A program made the translations under genes and the position numbers. Positions 5,298 to 7,814 of a stretch of DNA of 7,814 nucleotides are shown here, in pieces (position 1 is the stretch's first letter; every line of letters begins with the position of its first letter). Location of the stretch: NCBI GenBank assembly GCA_003483675.1, contig DMYK01000506.1:1094-8907 (forward strand), in the 5' to 3' direction. Source of the DNA: Microcoleaceae cyanobacterium UBA11344. Its GTDB lineage: Bacteria > Cyanobacteriota > Cyanobacteriia > Cyanobacteriales > Microcoleaceae. Under the pieces are notes generated by a model. That model made no database searches. It had not been told where the DNA came from and saw nothing but the letters and a program-made list of their open reading frames with translations.

Positions 5298-6602
5298 TTA
5301 CAAATCCCGATGCGTAAACTCCTTAGCCTCATTTCCCACATAACTCGCGGCAATATGACCATCCCCAACAACTCGATACTTATACGTCACCAACCCTTCT
5401 AAACCAACAGGCCCGCGAGGCGGCATTTGCTGCGTGCTAATCCCAACTTCTGCACCGAAACCGTAGCGGAAACCATCAGCAAATCGAGTCGAACAATTGT
5501 GATAAACTCCGGCCGCATCGACTTGATTCAAGAAGGTTTCAGCGGCTTCGCTATCTTCGGTGACAATTGCATCTGTATGTCTTGAACCGTAAGTATTAAT
5601 GTGATTAATTGCTTCTTCCACAGAGTCTACGATTTTGATTGATAAGATTAAATCACTGTATTCTGTAGACCAATCTGTTTCTGTTGCTGCGGCAATATCC
5701 AAGATTTCGCGGGTGGTTTCGTCTCCTCGCAGTTCTACTTTTTTCTGTTGCAAAGCTTGGGCAACTATGGGCAGGAATTTGGGGGCGATCGCCCTGTGAA
5801 CTAACAAAGTTTCAATAGCATTGCAAGCGGCTGGATACTGAGTTTTGGCATCGACTGCAATCTCTACTGCTTTGTTAATATCAGCGGCTTTGTCTGCATA
5901 CAAATGACAAATTCCGTCGGCGTGTCCCAAGACTGGAATTCGTGTATTTTCCTGCACAAACTGTACAAAAGAGTTGGAACCTCTGGGAATAATCAAATCT
6001 ATATATTCATCCATTTTTAGCAGTTCGATTGTTTCTTCCCGCGTGGTTAGTAACTGCACGCATTCGGGATTTACTGCGGTTTCTGCTAATGCTTGTTGAA
6101 TGATTTTTGTCAAGACTTCGCAGGAACGGACGGCCTCTTTTCCACCTTTGAGAATGACACCATTTCCTGATTTAATTGCCAAGGATACTATCTGAATTAA
6201 AGCTTCTGGACGCGCTTCAAAAATAATCCCTAAAACCCCCAAAGGACAGGTAACGCGCTTCAGAATCAATCCTGCATCCAATTCACGGTGAATTTGCACG
6301 ACACCGATCGGCTCTGGGAGTTTGGCAACGTCGCGCACACCCGCGATCGCACTTTTCAACTTGACTTCATCCAACTTCAGGCGATCGTACAAAGGTTTGG
6401 CAATTCCATCGGCCTCAGCCGCTTGGCGATCGGCCACATTCGCCGCCACAATGGACGGCGCAGCAACTTCTAAAGCTTTAGCAATAGCTTCAATAGCTTG
6501 ATTTTTGGCATCAGCGGACAAAACTGCCAACTTTCTAGTAGCTTGGCGGGTTTTTTGGGCAATTTGGGCGATCGACATAACAGCAACTTGTGAAAAATTC
6601 AT
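5298..6602 (-). CDS. proA: Glutamate-5-semialdehyde dehydrogenase (gamma-glutamyl phosphate reductase, ProA)
   Basis: ProA reduces gamma-glutamyl phosphate with NADPH to glutamate-5-semialdehyde, the second step of proline synthesis from glutamate, in the cytosol. It belongs to the aldehyde dehydrogenase superfamily. Numbered from the chosen ATG (434 residues, the normal cyanobacterial length), the catalytic Cys is Cys260 in [20 protein letters not shown] lies at 128-133, the [10 protein letters not shown] nucleotide-site region at about 151-160, and the family C-terminal [15 protein letters not shown] near 395-409. The frame stays open to a TTG at 6626, and another ATG lies at 6578. The ATG at 6602 is chosen because GGAG (6607-6610 on the complement) sits 4 nt upstream, while the others have no ribosome site. 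It is divergent from the M48 protease gene. proB is not in view, as often when proA and proB are unlinked. Confidence 0.96.
   Translation of the reverse strand: MNFSQVAVMSIAQIAQKTRQATRKLAVLSADAKNQAIEAIAKALEVAAPSIVAANVADRQAAEADGIAKPLYDRLKLDEVKLKSAIAGVRDVAKLPEPIGVVQIHRELDAGLILKRVTCPLGVLGIIFEARPEALIQIVSLAIKSGNGVILKGGKEAVRSCEVLTKIIQQALAETAVNPECVQLLTTREETIELLKMDEYIDLIIPRGSNSFVQFVQENTRIPVLGHADGICHLYADKAADINKAVEIAVDAKTQYPAACNAIETLLVHRAIAPKFLPIVAQALQQKKVELRGDETTREILDIAAATETDWSTEYSDLILSIKIVDSVEEAINHINTYGSRHTDAIVTEDSEAAETFLNQVDAAGVYHNCSTRFADGFRYGFGAEVGISTQQMPPRGPVGLEGLVTYKYRVVGDGHIAASYVGNEAKEFTHRDL
5785..5792. repeat. HIP1 octamer GCGATCGC, inside proA
   Basis: Complete HIP1 palindrome in the 3' half of proA. 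Confidence 0.9.
6343..6350. repeat. HIP1 octamer GCGATCGC, inside proA
   Basis: Complete HIP1 palindrome in the 5' part of proA. Several seven-of-eight versions (for example at 6382-6389 and 6568-6575) surround it. Confidence 0.9.
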
Positions 6603-6606
6603 TATA

Positions 6607-6610
6607 CTCC
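6607..6610 (-). promoter_or_regulatory. Ribosome binding site that decides the proA start
   Basis: CTCC on the plus strand reads GGAG on the coding strand, 4 nt before the ATG at 6602. Neither the TTG at 6626 nor the ATG at 6578 has such a site. Confidence 0.6.
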
Positions 6611-6742
6611 GTTTCAATCTTAACAATTTTAGAACAAATTCTATATTTTTGTTGAGAATCGGTACGACAATCCCAGTTTATAGGCTAAAACAGTAAAGTA
6701 CATATAAATTCAGACGGGCATTCCTATTTTTCAATAACCTTT

Positions 6743-6746
6743 GGAG
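6743..6746 (+). promoter_or_regulatory. Ribosome binding site of the M48 protease gene
   Basis: GGAG lies 6 nt before the ATG at 6753, a well-placed Shine-Dalgarno match that fixes this start. Confidence 0.7.
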
Positions 6747-6752
6747 ATAATT

Positions 6753-7814
6753 ATGTCATCTCAATCCCCTTTACACAAGACAGGAAGATCCCCACAAGCT
6801 GGCGTTAAGCTAGTACAGAAAACTGGCGGAAATCTCGCTTTAGCTTCCGGTGTCACCATCACCTTGCTATTAGGTATGGTGTTGGCCTTATCCTTAGCCG
6901 CGGTTTTCATGATCAATAGTCCAGATCCAGTCGTCGGATTTTTTATCGCACTTGCGATCACCCTGATTTTTAACATAGCGGCTTTTTTCCTATCACCTTT
7001 GTTGATGGACTTAACCCAAAATTGGCTATACAATACTCGCTGGGTTTCCCTAGCAGAAATTGAGAGCAAAAGTCCCGAAGCTGCGAAAGTTATTCAGAAG
7101 GTTTGTGATCTGCAAAAACTGAAGCAACCACGGTTAGGAATTATCGACGACCAAAACCCCACTGCTTTTACTTACGGTTCCTTTCCAAACAGCGCTCGCG
7201 TAGTCGTCAGTCAAGGTCTTTTTACCTATTTAGATGACGATGAAGTTGCCACTGTTTACGCGCACGAACTCGGTCACATCGTCCACTGGGATTTTGCAGT
7301 AATGACTTTAGCTTCGACTTTAGTGCAAATTACTTATTTGATTTACACTACTGCTCAAAGACTCGGCCACAAAGGCGGAGAGAAAGCGAAAGATGCTGCC
7401 GGTTCAGTAGCTGCTGTCGCTTATTTGTTTTACATTGTCGGCACTTATTTGTTACTATACTTGTCCCGCACCAGGGAATATTTTGCCGACCATTTTGCCG
7501 CCGAAACTACCGGCAACCCCAATGCTTTGTCTCGCGCTTTGGTAAAAATTGCTTACGGTATTTTGGAAGAAGGACAAAGAGCAACAGAACCCAGTCGCTT
7601 ATTAGAAGGAACTCGTGCTTTAGGCATTTACGATGCCAAAGCTGCCATATCTACTGGCACTGCTTACAGGATTTCTTCGGAACCAGAAAAGATTGGGCGA
7701 GTGTTTTTGTGGGATATATTTAATCCTTGGGCTTGGTGGATGGAATTAAATTCGACTCACCCGCTGACTGGTAAACGAGTTCGCGCTTTGAGCACTTACG
7801 CCGAACAATTAGGC
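6753..7814 (+). CDS. M48 family (HtpX-like) membrane zinc metalloprotease, 3'-partial
   Basis: The frame runs open for 354 codons to the right edge without a stop, so the C-terminus is missing. It is an integral-membrane M48 peptidase. Two hydrophobic helices at about 30-54 and 60-84 precede the catalytic domain. The zinc motif HELGH is at 171-175 (His171, catalytic Glu172, His175), and the third ligand is Glu242 in SRTREYFAD, with Asp246 following as usual. Two further hydrophobic stretches lie at about 181-201 and 218-237. HPLTGKRVRAL (336-346) matches the histidine-bearing motif near the end of M48 catalytic domains. Known HtpX enzymes degrade damaged membrane proteins on the cytoplasmic side, but the substrate here is unknown. 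E. coli HtpX is about 293 residues; this protein is already longer and begins with about 25 polar residues. It is divergent from proA. The family is certain; orthology to HtpX is not, so no symbol is given. Confidence 0.93.
   Translation, partial: MSSQSPLHKTGRSPQAGVKLVQKTGGNLALASGVTITLLLGMVLALSLAAVFMINSPDPVVGFFIALAITLIFNIAAFFLSPLLMDLTQNWLYNTRWVSLAEIESKSPEAAKVIQKVCDLQKLKQPRLGIIDDQNPTAFTYGSFPNSARVVVSQGLFTYLDDDEVATVYAHELGHIVHWDFAVMTLASTLVQITYLIYTTAQRLGHKGGEKAKDAAGSVAAVAYLFYIVGTYLLLYLSRTREYFADHFAAETTGNPNALSRALVKIAYGILEEGQRATEPSRLLEGTRALGIYDAKAAISTGTAYRISSEPEKIGRVFLWDIFNPWAWWMELNSTHPLTGKRVRALSTYAEQLG

Larger units (their letters stand above)
6603..6752. promoter_or_regulatory. Divergent intergenic region between proA and the M48 protease gene
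   Basis: This 150-bp AT-rich gap must hold both 5' regions unless the transcripts overlap. For the protease, TATAAA at 6703-6708 is a plausible -10 element, 44 bp before the ATG, but nothing close to TTGACA sits 16-18 bp upstream. For proA, reverse-strand TTGTCG followed after about 19 bp by TATAGA is a poor match. No obvious operator palindrome was found. The function is inferred mainly from position. Confidence 0.35.

Noticed and set aside
6761..7069. Minus-strand 102-residue ORF opposite the 5' part of the M48 gene.
   Set aside because: The plus-strand frame has a well-placed GGAG site, membrane helices and the M48 motifs, so the antisense frame is a shadow.

Overview
This is a cyanobacterial chromosome segment. 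The first four genes are the NDH-1 genes ndhA-ndhI-ndhG-ndhE in the order usual for cyanobacteria, and their proteins match the cyanobacterial/plastid forms. Five complete HIP1 octamers (GCGATCGC) lie between 4328 and 6350. The gaps carry heptanucleotide tandem repeats and small palindromes of the kind common in filamentous cyanobacteria. I infer an Oscillatoria/Microcoleus-like filament; genus is a guess from general character, not a search.

Layout. 1-2983 (+): ndhA (probably missing about 15 N-terminal residues beyond the left edge), ndhI, ndhG (GTG start) and ndhE. Together they supply three membrane subunits and the two-cluster ferredoxin-type subunit of the photosynthetic NDH-1 complex, used in respiration, cyclic electron flow and CO2 uptake. 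3145-3501 (-): folB, dihydroneopterin aldolase of folate synthesis, convergent with ndhE. 3755-5125 (-): a Ser/Thr protein kinase with an intact catalytic core, a probable single membrane segment and a charged C-terminal module I cannot name. 5298-6602 (-): proA, glutamate-5-semialdehyde dehydrogenase of proline synthesis. 6753-7814 (+): an M48 (HtpX-like) membrane zinc protease, divergent from proA and cut by the right edge with no stop reached.

The genes after ndhE belong to unrelated housekeeping pathways. proA, the kinase and folB lie on one strand but are spaced by 172 and 253 bp, so co-transcription is possible but not shown.

The non-coding DNA is the least ordinary part. Each of the four gaps from ndhA to folB carries a different repeat or palindrome: a nested inverted repeat, two heptamer arrays in opposite sense, a 16-bp hairpin, and a hairpin of about 50 bp. 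The folB-kinase gap is a roughly 100-bp tandem duplication whose second copy includes the kinase stop codon. No RNA genes, CRISPR array, insertion sequence or phage genes were seen. I found no convincing new multi-gene system; the best leads are the kinase C-terminal module and the repeat-filled gaps of the ndh cluster. Three starts (folB, kinase, proA) were placed downstream of the longest possible ORF start, for reasons given in each entry.
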